A DNA stretch of 64,000 nt, from assembly GCF_000313565.1 (NCBI RefSeq), contig NZ_HE578928.1:140389-204388 (forward strand). Direction: 5' to 3'. The position numbers and the translations under genes are program-made. How positions within the stretch are numbered: position 1 is the first letter of the stretch; each line of letters begins with the position of its first letter. Under the pieces are notes generated by a model that saw nothing but the letters and a program-made list of their open reading frames with translations, was not told the origin of the DNA and searched no databases. Below are positions 18,500-26,836 of this stretch, piece after piece. The stretch comes from Dielma fastidiosa (GTDB lineage Bacteria > Bacillota_I > Bacilli_A > Erysipelotrichales > Erysipelotrichaceae).

Positions 18500-18708
18500 T
18501 TTGCCACTTCCTTATCTTTTCTTGAATAATTCATCACATTATTCATGCCTAATTTCTTAGGATTATATTTTTTGGCTTAAATACAGTCTGCTTCTGTATG
18601 AAAACCATTGATGATAACTTAACTATTTATTAATCATTGAATCTATTAATAATCATACACCCATGTGATACTAACAGCAATTGACACGACCATACAGCAT
18701 CTAATTCT

Positions 18709-19692
18709 TTATAAAACTACTTTACAGCAGTCAGGCATCATGTTATTGACAACCCTCTCTACATCACTGACACATTTATTACCCATCCCCTCAAGGCATT
18801 CTATGGTATATGCGGAGGTATGCGGTGTTACGATGACATTATCATAACGGAAATAAGGATGTGAATTGTCTGAGGGTTCATCATGCATTACATCCACTGC
18901 CATTCCCTTCACAATACCTGATTCTATTGCTCTGCACACAGCTTCCTCATCAATCAGATCACCGCGTGCTGTATTAGTAATATAAACACCCTTTTTCATC
19001 TTATTGAAAGCCTCATCATTTAAAATATGATAAGAAGTCTCATTTAATGTACAATTTAAAGAGATTACATCCGCTTCTCTCAATAAAGTTTCAAGGTCAG
19101 CCTCTTCAATATCATGTGCCGCTGCCCATGCTTTATCCAATAACGGATCACAAGCAAGCAATCTTGAATTAAAACCATGTTTCAGAATTTCCGCGACCCG
19201 ACTGCCAATATTTCCGCAGCCTATCACACCAATTGTCTTGCCGCTCAAACCATGACCTACAAACTGCGCGCGTTCAGACCAGCGATTTTCACGAGCCGCG
19301 TTGACTGCCTCAACAGTCATCCGCATAACACACAAGAGATTTGCAACCGCATTTTCAGCAACCGCGTCTCGTTCAATCAGCGGCCAAACAATGGAAACCA
19401 AGGTGTTATGCTTCTTGGCAGCTTCTAAATCGACATTGTTATAACCTATACCATGACGGGAAATCAGCAGCAATTCATCCTTATATTCGAAGAACTCCTG
19501 ATCAAAGAAAGGGGTAATAGAGGCAATGATGATATTATAACCGCTTAATCTCTCTGCAAGTTCTTTGCCATGCATGGCTCCATCCACCGTTATACGCTTA
19601 ACTTCACCGATTTTCTCTAAGCGTTCCATTTGCGATGGAAAACGTCTGCCAAAACTGCTTGAATTAACGATTGCGATACGATAATTGCCCAT
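18709..19692 (-). CDS. D-isomer-specific 2-hydroxyacid dehydrogenase
   Basis: An NAD-dependent oxidoreductase of 327 aa. It shows the D-2-hydroxyacid dehydrogenase split fold with Rossmann motif GKTIGVIGCGNIGSRVAEIL, catalytic Arg in NTARGDLIDE and catalytic His in VTPHTSAYT. ATG 19692 has AAAGGAG 6-7 nt upstream; an upstream in-frame start would bury it. The substrate could be a keto-gluconate or phosphoglycerate-like acid. Neighbouring gnd and the divergent RpiR regulator favour a sugar-acid, which is inference. Confidence 0.85.
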   Translation of the reverse strand: MGNYRIAIVNSSSFGRRFPSQMERLEKIGEVKRITVDGAMHGKELAERLSGYNIIIASITPFFDQEFFEYKDELLLISRHGIGYNNVDLEAAKKHNTLVSIVWPLIERDAVAENAVANLLCVMRMTVEAVNAARENRWSERAQFVGHGLSGKTIGVIGCGNIGSRVAEILKHGFNSRLLACDPLLDKAWAAAHDIEEADLETLLREADVISLNCTLNETSYHILNDEAFNKMKKGVYITNTARGDLIDEEAVCRAIESGIVKGMAVDVMHDEPSDNSHPYFRYDNVIVTPHTSAYTIECLEGMGNKCVSDVERVVNNMMPDCCKVVL

Positions 19693-19773
19693 ATGAATCT
19701 CCTTTACATGCAGTCTGTAAACATGAATCTTAGTTATCAAACATGATTGATAACCTTATGGCTATATACTATC

Positions 19774-19934
19774 ACAAAATATTTTTTTGTAAATATAAAT
19801 TATAGAAAAAATATTTTTTCTTTGCTATGAACGGTTTAAGCATCCAGAATATCGTCCTTGAATTATTATTCATATGCTTTTATGAAGAAAATCTTTTTCT
19901 TGTGATATAATTCTATTAAGAAAAAATATTTTTT
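19774..19934. promoter_or_regulatory. Cluster of A/T palindromes, candidate RpiR operators
   Basis: Three closely similar palindromes lie between the divergent dehydrogenase and RpiR genes: around 19774-19790 (ACAAAATATTTTTTTGT), a perfect 16-mer at 19805-19820 (GAAAAAATATTTTTTC) and 19920-19934. A fourth, degenerate copy (GAAGAAAATCTTTTTC) starts at 19885. The RpiR extended -10 TGATATAAT ends at 19911, so two copies flank or overlap its core promoter. Confidence 0.6.
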
Positions 19935-19956
19935 ATTATCTAAAGGATGAAATAAA

Positions 19957-20811
19957 ATGACACAGGAAAGCACACGTTTAAAAATTAAATCAATTTACCG
20001 CGATTTAAGCGTTAAGGAAAAAAGTATTGCCGATTATATCCTAAAGAATCCCAAACTAGTATCCCGCTCTACGATCAATGAATTATCCAATGTGCTGGGA
20101 ATTGCTGATTCCACATTTTTTCAATTTACCCGCAAGCTTGGCTATTCAGGGTTCAAGGATTTTAAAATTGCCCTGCTGACCGAAGAATTCGATGCGGAAA
20201 TTTCCATTCATGAAAATATATCTAAAAGCGACGATGAAATTACGATTGCGAAAAAGGTGTTTGATTCCACAATTCAATCCCTTGAGGATACGAAAAAGCT
20301 CATTGAAGCGGATAGCTTTAAGAAAGCTGCGGATATCCTGCTCTCATCAAAAGAGACTTGTTTCTTTGGCCTTGGCGGTTCAAATGTAATTGCTCAGGAT
20401 ACTTATCATAAATTTTTGCGTTCGCCGATTAAATGCACTTGGACTTCTGATTATCATATGCAGCTGATGCAGGCTTCAATGCTTACCGATGAGGACTGTG
20501 CCTTTGTCATTTCTCATACGGGCATTACTAAAGAAGCGATTGAATTGGCTAAATGCGTGAAGGAAAATGGAGCGAAATTGATTGTTGTTACCAGCTATCC
20601 GCTTTCAGAACTCGCTAAAATGGCAGATGTTGTTTTCATATCGACAGCTGAGGAAACTTCTTACCGCTCTGAAGCACTATCGTCACGCATCGCTCAGCTG
20701 GCAATTATTGACGCGATCTTTGTGATTGTCATGTTTCATGATGAAAAAAGTTCTAATGAATCATTAAAGAAGATTCGTCATGCGATAGCGATTACTAAGG
20801 ACAGCATTTAA
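19957..20811 (+). CDS. RpiR/MurR-family regulator with SIS domain
   Basis: A 284-aa regulator with an N-terminal HTH_6 domain (residues ~1-77, LSVKEKSIADYILKNP and ADSTFFQFTRKLGYSGFKDFK) and a C-terminal SIS sugar-phosphate-binding domain (~125-260, FFGLGGSNVIAQDTYHKFLR, ISHTGITKEAIELAK). RpiR proteins normally sense phosphosugars and bind A/T-rich palindromes. Several such palindromes sit in the divergent promoter region, which implies control of itself and of the dehydrogenase, perhaps with gnd. The start has AAAGGATG. Confidence 0.9.
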   Translation: MTQESTRLKIKSIYRDLSVKEKSIADYILKNPKLVSRSTINELSNVLGIADSTFFQFTRKLGYSGFKDFKIALLTEEFDAEISIHENISKSDDEITIAKKVFDSTIQSLEDTKKLIEADSFKKAADILLSSKETCFFGLGGSNVIAQDTYHKFLRSPIKCTWTSDYHMQLMQASMLTDEDCAFVISHTGITKEAIELAKCVKENGAKLIVVTSYPLSELAKMADVVFISTAEETSYRSEALSSRIAQLAIIDAIFVIVMFHDEKSSNESLKKIRHAIAITKDSI

Positions 20812-20861
20812 AAGAATTGTTGTTTTATTTTGTAATGCCAAATTTTATTTAAGCTTGAAAA

Positions 20862-20880
20862 TTATGCTATAATAGGTGCA
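20862..20880 (+). promoter_or_regulatory. Extended -10 promoter giving a leaderless transcript
   Basis: TGCTATAAT (20865-20873) ends 6 nt before the ATG at 20880. Transcription would start at or within a base or two of the initiator codon. No ribosome site is present. Confidence 0.6.
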
Positions 20881-21440
20881 TGAAAAAACATTCAAATAAA
20901 GATAAAATTATTGAACAAGTAAAGCTATTGATGGATGAAGATGCCTTCAGCACCATGACGGTGAGGGAAATATGCGGGCGCGCTGACGTATCAATCGGCA
21001 GCTTTTATCATCACTTTAAATCAAAGGAAGATTTAATTATGGAACTCTTCCGCATTAGTTCTAAAAGAGCGGAAGAAAACCAGCGGCTGAATATGAATAA
21101 TGAAAATGAGTGGAAAAACCTTGATGCCTATATCTTATTTCAGATAAAACTGCTGGAAGAAACACCAATTGATCGGCTGAAGTATATTTATACATATAAT
21201 TTGAACCATTATCAGCCAGCGGCATTAGCGCCTAATCGTGATATCATTAAAAGTCTGCTGTTACGGGCACAAACAAAAGGACAAATGAATCAGCAACTAA
21301 CGATTGAAGAAAGTTTGGAACATATCTTTGCCTTAATTCTGGCCAATTCAATTAATTATTGTATGCGGGATGCCCAGTATGATATCAAGAAACAGCTGCT
21401 TGATCAGATTCACCATCTTGTAGCTTTAATCAGTGCTTGA
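20880..21440 (+). CDS. TetR/AcrR family regulator, probably leaderless
   Basis: A 186-aa TetR-type repressor with an N-terminal HTH at residues ~8-55 (TVREICGRADVSIGSFYHHFKSKEDLIMELF) and a variable helical ligand domain. The start fits the family and lies 6 nt after a consensus extended -10, with no Shine-Dalgarno, so the mRNA is predicted leaderless. It converges with the flavinylated reductase at 21499, whose promoter carries a GAACATGTTC palindrome that could be its operator. This regulatory link is inference. Confidence 0.86.
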   Translation: MKKHSNKDKIIEQVKLLMDEDAFSTMTVREICGRADVSIGSFYHHFKSKEDLIMELFRISSKRAEENQRLNMNNENEWKNLDAYILFQIKLLEETPIDRLKYIYTYNLNHYQPAALAPNRDIIKSLLLRAQTKGQMNQQLTIEESLEHIFALILANSINYCMRDAQYDIKKQLLDQIHHLVALISA

Positions 21441-21445
21441 AACAA

Positions 21446-21487
21446 AAAGAGTCTCAGTGAAACGTCTGCGTTATCCTGGGACTCTTT
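21446..21487. terminator. Bidirectional terminator between TetR and reductase genes
   Basis: AAAGAGTCTCAG / CTGGGACTCTTT hairpin with a ~18-nt loop between convergent genes. Confidence 0.7.
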
Positions 21488-21498
21488 ATTTAATCTAT

Positions 21499-23283
21499 TT
21501 ATTTGTTAGCTTTAGCATATTCGGCTGATGTTTCACCGGCAATACGTCCCATAGTGACAAAGGACTGAATTGCGGTTCCGCTGCCTGGGTATTCTTTATC
21601 GATCAAGTCGCCGCTGCTGACTTCACCTGCCGCGTACAAGCCTTGAATTATTGAACCGTCTTCACGCAGAACTTCCGCTTTTAAGTTTGTTTGCGGGCCT
21701 GCGAATGTACCTGCGGTATTCATTGTACAGCGAATCGCGTAATATGGTGCGCTGTCAACACTGTTCATCAATTCCGCATTCTTGCCAAAGTCATCATCGA
21801 CGCCCTTAGCCGCCAGTTCATTATAACGGGCAACTGCGGCGCTTAACTTCGTGGCATCCATACCAGTCTGGGCTGCCAGATCTTCCAATGTATCTGCGGT
21901 AAAACCATTGCCTTCTTCGATGGATTTAGTAATGTTCTCACTGCTCATTTTATCATCCAGAATAATAAAGAATTCAGGTGCATTGGTTTCTCTCAAAACA
22001 ATCGGTGTTCTTACAGGTCTAGGTGCTGATTCATCCATAAACCGTTCACCTTGAACACTTACAAATAAACCAGAGTATGTAAACAGATCAGCCATCGCAG
22101 AACCATAAGGGAGGATTTGAGCGATTGCACTGTCATTACCAATAATTTTAGCTCCAATATCTCTAGCCATGATTAAGCCGTCGCCCTCATTACCAGCGCC
22201 GACATTGGTTCTTGAATCAGCATAAGAAGGTGAATATTCAGCCTTTAGTTCAGGGTTGCGGTCATAGCCGCCAGTAGCCAGTATAACAGCAGCGGCATTG
22301 ATGATGACCTTATCACCATTGCTCTGAGTAGCTTCAACACCTACTACCGCATTATTTTCATCAACAATTAATTTTTCTCCGCGCGTTTCCATCATAATTT
22401 CTACACCGGCATCTTTAGCTGCCTGTGCAAGTGGAGTAATGAAGCCCTGACCGCTGCCGCTGGCCGCATTTAAGCCTCGGTTAGGTGTCATTTCCGGATT
22501 AGGAGTATCAATTACATCCGAGAATTCAACACCATTTTCAATCAGCCAATCGATATTGGCACTGGAATGATCAGCAATCATACGCAGTTTATCTTCATTA
22601 ACCTTGCCATTGCCTAATTTAATTAAGAAATCAGCAAATTGTTCAGGTGTATCCACAATGCCCTGTTCACGCTGAAAAACACTGTCAGCTGCTAAGATTT
22701 TACCGCCTGACAAAGATGTACTGCCGCCCAGCACCGCTGTTTTTTCAATCAGCAGGATGTTTTGACCAGATTTAGATGCTTCAACAGCTGCTGATAAACC
22801 AGCAACACCGCCGCCGACAATCACAATATCAACATTCTTTTCAATAACTTCTGATGTTTTATCTTCTTTTTCAATTGGCTTCTTTAAAGCTTCAATGTCA
22901 GCGCCAGCCTCACTTAACGCCGCTTCAGCTGCTGATAAGATTGCCGTTGATGTTTCTGTAGCACCGGAAATTGTATCAATCGCCAACGATTGATGATCAA
23001 CAATTAAACCCGGAAGATCAGCCAGCGGTTTATCAGAAATTCCCGCTGTCTCCTGATGTTCAATAACACTTACTTCAGTGATTTTATGATCCTTAACCGT
23101 TACTGCCAGTTTCAAATCACCGCCATGGCCGCTGCCGCTGCCTTCATAGCTGCCGTCAGCAACATTCTCTAATCCATTTTTCACATCGCCAGTTTCATTT
23201 CCTGGATCTTTAGTAGTACAGCCGCTCATCGAGAAAAACAGTGTCAGCGACAATAAAGCCGCCAAAATTTTACTAGATTTCAT
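21499..23283 (-). CDS. Flavinylated lipoprotein reductase (FMN-bind plus FAD_binding_2)
   Basis: A secreted flavoprotein of the fumarate/urocanate-reductase superfamily, 594 aa. A type II signal peptide with lipobox MSGC is followed by an FMN_bind domain (~50-130) with the covalent flavinylation site SGATETSTA. FAD_binding_2 follows (~150-590), with dinucleotide motif DIVIVGGGVAGLSAAVEASK. There is an Arg-rich active-site region and a C-terminal GSGTAIQSFVTMGRIAGE. Related extracytoplasmic reductases use flavins supplied by ApbE and an electron-export chain. The acceptor acid is not predictable. A near-consensus promoter with a palindrome at the start point suggests repression. Confidence 0.88.
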   Translation of the reverse strand: MKSSKILAALLSLTLFFSMSGCTTKDPGNETGDVKNGLENVADGSYEGSGSGHGGDLKLAVTVKDHKITEVSVIEHQETAGISDKPLADLPGLIVDHQSLAIDTISGATETSTAILSAAEAALSEAGADIEALKKPIEKEDKTSEVIEKNVDIVIVGGGVAGLSAAVEASKSGQNILLIEKTAVLGGSTSLSGGKILAADSVFQREQGIVDTPEQFADFLIKLGNGKVNEDKLRMIADHSSANIDWLIENGVEFSDVIDTPNPEMTPNRGLNAASGSGQGFITPLAQAAKDAGVEIMMETRGEKLIVDENNAVVGVEATQSNGDKVIINAAAVILATGGYDRNPELKAEYSPSYADSRTNVGAGNEGDGLIMARDIGAKIIGNDSAIAQILPYGSAMADLFTYSGLFVSVQGERFMDESAPRPVRTPIVLRETNAPEFFIILDDKMSSENITKSIEEGNGFTADTLEDLAAQTGMDATKLSAAVARYNELAAKGVDDDFGKNAELMNSVDSAPYYAIRCTMNTAGTFAGPQTNLKAEVLREDGSIIQGLYAAGEVSSGDLIDKEYPGSGTAIQSFVTMGRIAGETSAEYAKANK

Positions 23284-23304
23284 AGTGTCCCTCTTTTCTT
23301 ACTA

Positions 23305-23314
23305 GAACATGTTC
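23305..23314. promoter_or_regulatory. Palindrome GAACATGTTC, candidate repressor operator
   Basis: A perfect 10-bp palindrome just downstream of the -10 of the reductase promoter, overlapping the predicted start of transcription. Confidence 0.4.
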
Positions 23315-23320
23315 GGTTTC

Positions 23321-23349
23321 ATTGTAGAAGATAACAACGATTTTGTCAA
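23321..23349 (-). promoter_or_regulatory. Promoter of the 21.5-23.3 kb reductase gene
   Basis: TTGACA and TACAAT on the minus strand with a 17-nt spacer, a near-perfect sigma-A site. Confidence 0.85.
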
Positions 23350-23448
23350 TACTATCACAAGCAGAATGTTTTCTCAGCTCTAACCTGTTTGACTCAGCCG
23401 CGAGTAGATTTTTAATGTATAATTAAATCAGCAAGGGGAGAAGAAACT

Positions 23449-24174
23449 ATGAATTATGACAGAGTAAATGATGAAAGTACAATTTTAATTATTGATGATC
23501 AGCCGGCATTTTCTGAGCTTCTGAAAGAGAAGCTTACTGATATAATCAAACCTTCATTCCATGGAACTCAGATAACCATTATCAAAAATATTAAGGATTA
23601 CAAACGATATATTAATGATTCAGTTATAGCTATCTTTTTAGATATTGAAATGCCAGTCAGCGGCTTTAAGATTGCTGAGGATATAAGTTCAAGCAATATA
23701 CCAATCCTCTTTATATCTAATTTTGAAGCTTTAGTTTTTGACGCCTTATTATATCAGCCGTTTTATTTCATACGCAAAAAACATCTCAATGAGGATTTAG
23801 ATAAAATAGCTAAGTGGCTGATTCATACAATCGACAATCAATCCTATCAGCTAACAGAAAACAATATTGATACATCAATCCGCGTTAATGATATTCTCTA
23901 TATCCGAAGCAATGGTAATTATGTTGAAATTCATACCCTAAATCACATGTATACTGAAAGAAAAACACTGCAATCATTTATGCCAGATATACGATTTAAG
24001 CAATTCTTAGTGCCCGCTCGAGGATACTTGGTCAATTATTATAATATTGCTCAAGCTTCTAAAGAAGTTATCAGCATGAAATCCGGAGTTCAAATTTATA
24101 TTAGCAAAAATCGTTTAAAGTCTTTTTATGAAGCCTATTATCATTTACTGGGAGGTGAATTTTATGAGTTTTAA
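23449..24174 (+). CDS. LytTR-family response regulator, AgrA-like
   Basis: A 241-aa regulator with a receiver (residues ~8-125, phospho-Asp about 65 in IAIFLDIEMPVSG) and a C-terminal LytTR DNA-binding domain (~140-238, VNDILYIRSNGNYVEIHTL, FLVPARGYLVNYYNI). It overlaps the following GHKL kinase by 11 nt. Agr-type systems sense peptides in Firmicutes, but no AgrB protease or AgrD peptide gene is recognised here. Confidence 0.87.
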   Translation: MNYDRVNDESTILIIDDQPAFSELLKEKLTDIIKPSFHGTQITIIKNIKDYKRYINDSVIAIFLDIEMPVSGFKIAEDISSSNIPILFISNFEALVFDALLYQPFYFIRKKHLNEDLDKIAKWLIHTIDNQSYQLTENNIDTSIRVNDILYIRSNGNYVEIHTLNHMYTERKTLQSFMPDIRFKQFLVPARGYLVNYYNIAQASKEVISMKSGVQIYISKNRLKSFYEAYYHLLGGEFYEF

Positions 24175-25315
24175 TCTTTTAACGATTTTCAGTATTACTG
24201 CCATGGGTTTAGTATTTACTAAATTATTCAAAAACAATAGATTATTAACCATTTGTATCATCATTCTATCCGTATTATCTGTGTTAAAGATTGATGCTAA
24301 TAGTTCATTAACTGTCACACTGATGATTCTATTCTTACTCATGATTAACTATAAAAGTTTTATACTTACTAATTTCCTTATTTTATCCTATGTCCTTCAG
24401 TCAGTTCTGCTGCTTTCATTTGTATTTTCAAGTGTTAACTATTGGGAAACAAAGGATCTACTGGCCGTAAGTACCGCTCAGATTTTAAGACTATTGTTGT
24501 TATTGACAATGACTTTTTTAATCATTAAATATCATGAATCAATCATTAAATACTGCTCAGCATTCAGTATGAAAGAAAAATTATTCCTCTCTTCTTTAGC
24601 GTGGGTTTTAATTCCAGCAATTATTTTTTCAGGCCGTATGCATCTTTTTCTTGATATATACTGGGCAATCTATGCTTTTATAGCTTTCTTTTTAGGTCAG
24701 TTCTTTTGTTTTTACCTGTTTTATTTTATTGAGATTCACACGGTAAAAGAAACTGACAAGATTTATGCTCTGCAGGCAGCTAGCGCATACGAAAATGAAA
24801 TTCATGAATTATTAACTATGAAAACTGAAATTGCCAGAACTTATCATGAGTTAGATACTATCAAAATGCTGAAAGACTATTACGAGAACAGCTTTATACC
24901 AATAAAGGAAGGAGTAAATACCCAAAACAATGTGCTTAATTACATTTTAAATCAAGGCATTGATCAGCTACATAAAGATGGTTTTCAGCTTAAATTGACA
25001 ATTAATTTCTCTGATTATCCATTAACTGAAACAGAAACAGCAAGCCTTTTCAAAAATTTATTTAAAAACATCTGTCAACACGCGAGCCATGATCATGTTG
25101 TAGATTTAAAGATAATCGAAGTAAAGAAATTATTTGTAATCATTTGCAGCAATGGATTTAATCCGCACGCATCAAGCTCAGAAAATAATTGGCAGCATGG
25201 ATATGGTCATTCAGTAATGAGTGAAATTGCTGATTCACATGGCGGACACATTGATATTCAACAAGATAGCTATAAATATACGTTAAAAATAATCATCCCA
25301 TTATTTAATCCCTAA
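24164..25315 (+). CDS. GHKL sensor kinase, AgrC-like, with degenerate H-box
   Basis: A 383-aa membrane protein with six or so TM segments (residues ~3-200) and a C-terminal GHKL ATPase-like domain. ATG 24164 has GGGAGGTG 6 nt upstream. The dimerisation region reads ARTYHELDTIKMLKDYYENS rather than the usual HDY-containing H-box. The N-box is also unusual (LFKNLFKNICQHAS). The G-rich lid is only HGYGHSVMSEIADSHGG. It may be a diverged kinase or a sensor with weak activity. It is coupled to the LytTR regulator. Confidence 0.78.
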   Translation: MSFNLLTIFSITAMGLVFTKLFKNNRLLTICIIILSVLSVLKIDANSSLTVTLMILFLLMINYKSFILTNFLILSYVLQSVLLLSFVFSSVNYWETKDLLAVSTAQILRLLLLLTMTFLIIKYHESIIKYCSAFSMKEKLFLSSLAWVLIPAIIFSGRMHLFLDIYWAIYAFIAFFLGQFFCFYLFYFIEIHTVKETDKIYALQAASAYENEIHELLTMKTEIARTYHELDTIKMLKDYYENSFIPIKEGVNTQNNVLNYILNQGIDQLHKDGFQLKLTINFSDYPLTETETASLFKNLFKNICQHASHDHVVDLKIIEVKKLFVIICSNGFNPHASSSENNWQHGYGHSVMSEIADSHGGHIDIQQDSYKYTLKIIIPLFNP

Positions 25316-25398
25316 ATCAGACTATTCATCACAACGTTATTGAAAATCATAGACAGCGTGTAATAATTTATACAACAGTGATTAAAGGAGGTGTGATT

Positions 25399-25803
25399 AT
25401 GCTGAATTGGCCAATTTATCCAACTGAAAGTTTTATTGCCTGTTTATTACATTGCGTCACCAGCACTGTATGTATAGGGCTTCTCTTTCACTGGCGATTA
25501 TTAATCAAAAAAGCAAGCAGGCAAATGATTGATGAAATGATGATAAATCACTTAAAGTTCAAATATAGTATGATTCTAATAAAAGTGAGCAGTTTATGCT
25601 TATATGCCCTTGGCATTCTATTTGAAGCAGAGAGTTATCATCTGCGTTATGTTTTACCGCATGTGTATCCATTTATGCAGTTATTTAAGATTGGCTTTTT
25701 ATGTTTTTATATGCTTGATCTCTTAACAATAGTATTTTTTATCAGTCATTTATTTATGATAAAAGAAAATCTGAAGAAAAGAGCCATTGAAAGTCAGCAA
25801 TGA
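25399..25803 (+). CDS. Small membrane protein after the Agr-like pair, unknown
   Basis: A 134-aa protein with about three TM helices (FIACLLHCVTSTVCIGLLFHW; MILIKVSSLCLYALGILF; IGFLCFYMLDLLTIVFFISH). ATG 25399 has a perfect AAAGGAGGTG site 6 nt upstream; an upstream in-frame start at 25378 would contain it. It lacks the Cys/His pair expected of AgrB. No family recognised. It lies 83 nt after the kinase and may be part of the same system. Confidence 0.7.
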   Translation: MLNWPIYPTESFIACLLHCVTSTVCIGLLFHWRLLIKKASRQMIDEMMINHLKFKYSMILIKVSSLCLYALGILFEAESYHLRYVLPHVYPFMQLFKIGFLCFYMLDLLTIVFFISHLFMIKENLKKRAIESQQ

Positions 25804-25816
25804 ATCGCAATATAAA

Positions 25817-25860
25817 AGCAGTAGTGCATGTGTGATGCGCATACTGCTCTATTTGTTTTT
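25817..25860 (+). terminator. Terminator after the small membrane protein
   Basis: An AGCAGTA...TACTGCT stem, extended by TGCA/TGCG pairing, is followed by a T-rich run that overlaps the end of the convergent SIS gene. Confidence 0.6.
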
Positions 25861-26596
25861 AATCTTTCTTCCGATTGATGATGTACTTGTCAAACAATAC
25901 TTTATTAAATTCATCCGCATTGTCTGCATTGCTGCTTCTGAATACCGGGATTTCTTCCATGCCGTCATCGATGCATTTTTGAATAAAGGTAGACATCATA
26001 GCCTGCAGCATAAAGCATGACATAATTGTTGATACAGGGCCTGTTGAGATTAAATCATTATGTTTAATGCTTGCATCGCCTAAAGGACCGCGGTTATCAA
26101 GAATTACATCTGCATATTCAAACAGCCGTTTGCCGCTTGGATGTCTTGAAGCAATACTCTTTGAATGAGAAAGTGAAGTTACCGCGATAATCTTAACTCC
26201 CTTCTCCTTCAGCCGTTTTGTATATTCTACTACTAACCCATTACGGCCAGAATTACTTGAAACAATGACTACATCATTAGCCTTCACATGATATAAATGT
26301 TCCAAAACATCAGCATATTCTGGAATTCGTTCAATCGTCGTACTCTTAGTAGGATGCGTTAAAAGCGTCAGCTCAATTTCGACAATCGGCACAATCTTCG
26401 CATAACCGCCAGCACGGGCATAGAGATCCTGCCCCATCATATGTGAATGTCCAGTACCAAACGCGTAAATCGTTCCACCCTGCTTTTCACAGTCAAATAA
26501 CAGCTGAGCCGCCTGCTCAATCGCATCCTCATCATGCTCCTTCACATCATTCAGACGCTTGGTAATCTCATTATAATACTGTTCAAGCAGACTCAT
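25859..26596 (-). CDS. SIS-domain phosphosugar-binding protein (UPF0309 type)
   Basis: A 245-aa protein with a single SIS domain spanning most of the length (TIYAFGTGHSHMMGQDLYARA, DVVIVSSNSGRNGLVVEYTKR, IIAVTSLSHSKSIASRHPSG). The GTGHSHMMGQ pattern is that of the UPF0309 group of predicted sugar-phosphate isomerases or binders. ATG 26596 directly follows the stop of the upstream 47-aa gene, and its AAGGAGG site lies inside that gene, so the two are translationally coupled. Confidence 0.85.
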   Translation of the reverse strand: MSLLEQYYNEITKRLNDVKEHDEDAIEQAAQLLFDCEKQGGTIYAFGTGHSHMMGQDLYARAGGYAKIVPIVEIELTLLTHPTKSTTIERIPEYADVLEHLYHVKANDVVIVSSNSGRNGLVVEYTKRLKEKGVKIIAVTSLSHSKSIASRHPSGKRLFEYADVILDNRGPLGDASIKHNDLISTGPVSTIMSCFMLQAMMSTFIQKCIDDGMEEIPVFRSSNADNADEFNKVLFDKYIINRKKD

Positions 26597-26740
26597 TTAC
26601 GCAACCTCCTTCTTTCTTAATTTACAGCATGGGCAATGCTTCATTTCTTCCGGTGCATACAACATAAAACCAACCGTTGTCCCCACTACCACACCTAGCA
26701 GTACACCCGCTGTCAATAAACAAATTTTTTTCTTCGACAT
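26597..26740 (-). CDS. 47-aa YtxH-like membrane micro-protein with a CPCC motif
   Basis: The frame starts at ATG 26740 with AAAGGAG 7 nt upstream and encodes 47 residues: MSKKKICLLTAGVLLGVVVG, then TTVGFMLYAPEEMKHCPCC, then KLRKKEVA. One glycine-rich TM helix followed by APEEMK resembles YtxH-type proteins. The short tail has a Cys-Pro-Cys-Cys motif that might bind metal. Its stop touches the SIS gene start. Function unknown. Confidence 0.7.
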   Translation of the reverse strand: MSKKKICLLTAGVLLGVVVGTTVGFMLYAPEEMKHCPCCKLRKKEVA

Positions 26741-26836
26741 AACAGATCTCCTTTCGCTTTATATTCTCTATCATACACCGAAAGCACTTGCGATACAATT
26801 GGATTCCCTTATAATTAAGGATAAGGGAGTGATATA

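Noticed and set aside
23449..25803. Complete Agr quorum-sensing locus
   Set aside because: No AgrB-like cysteine protease or AgrD peptide frame is visible on either side of the regulator/kinase pair.
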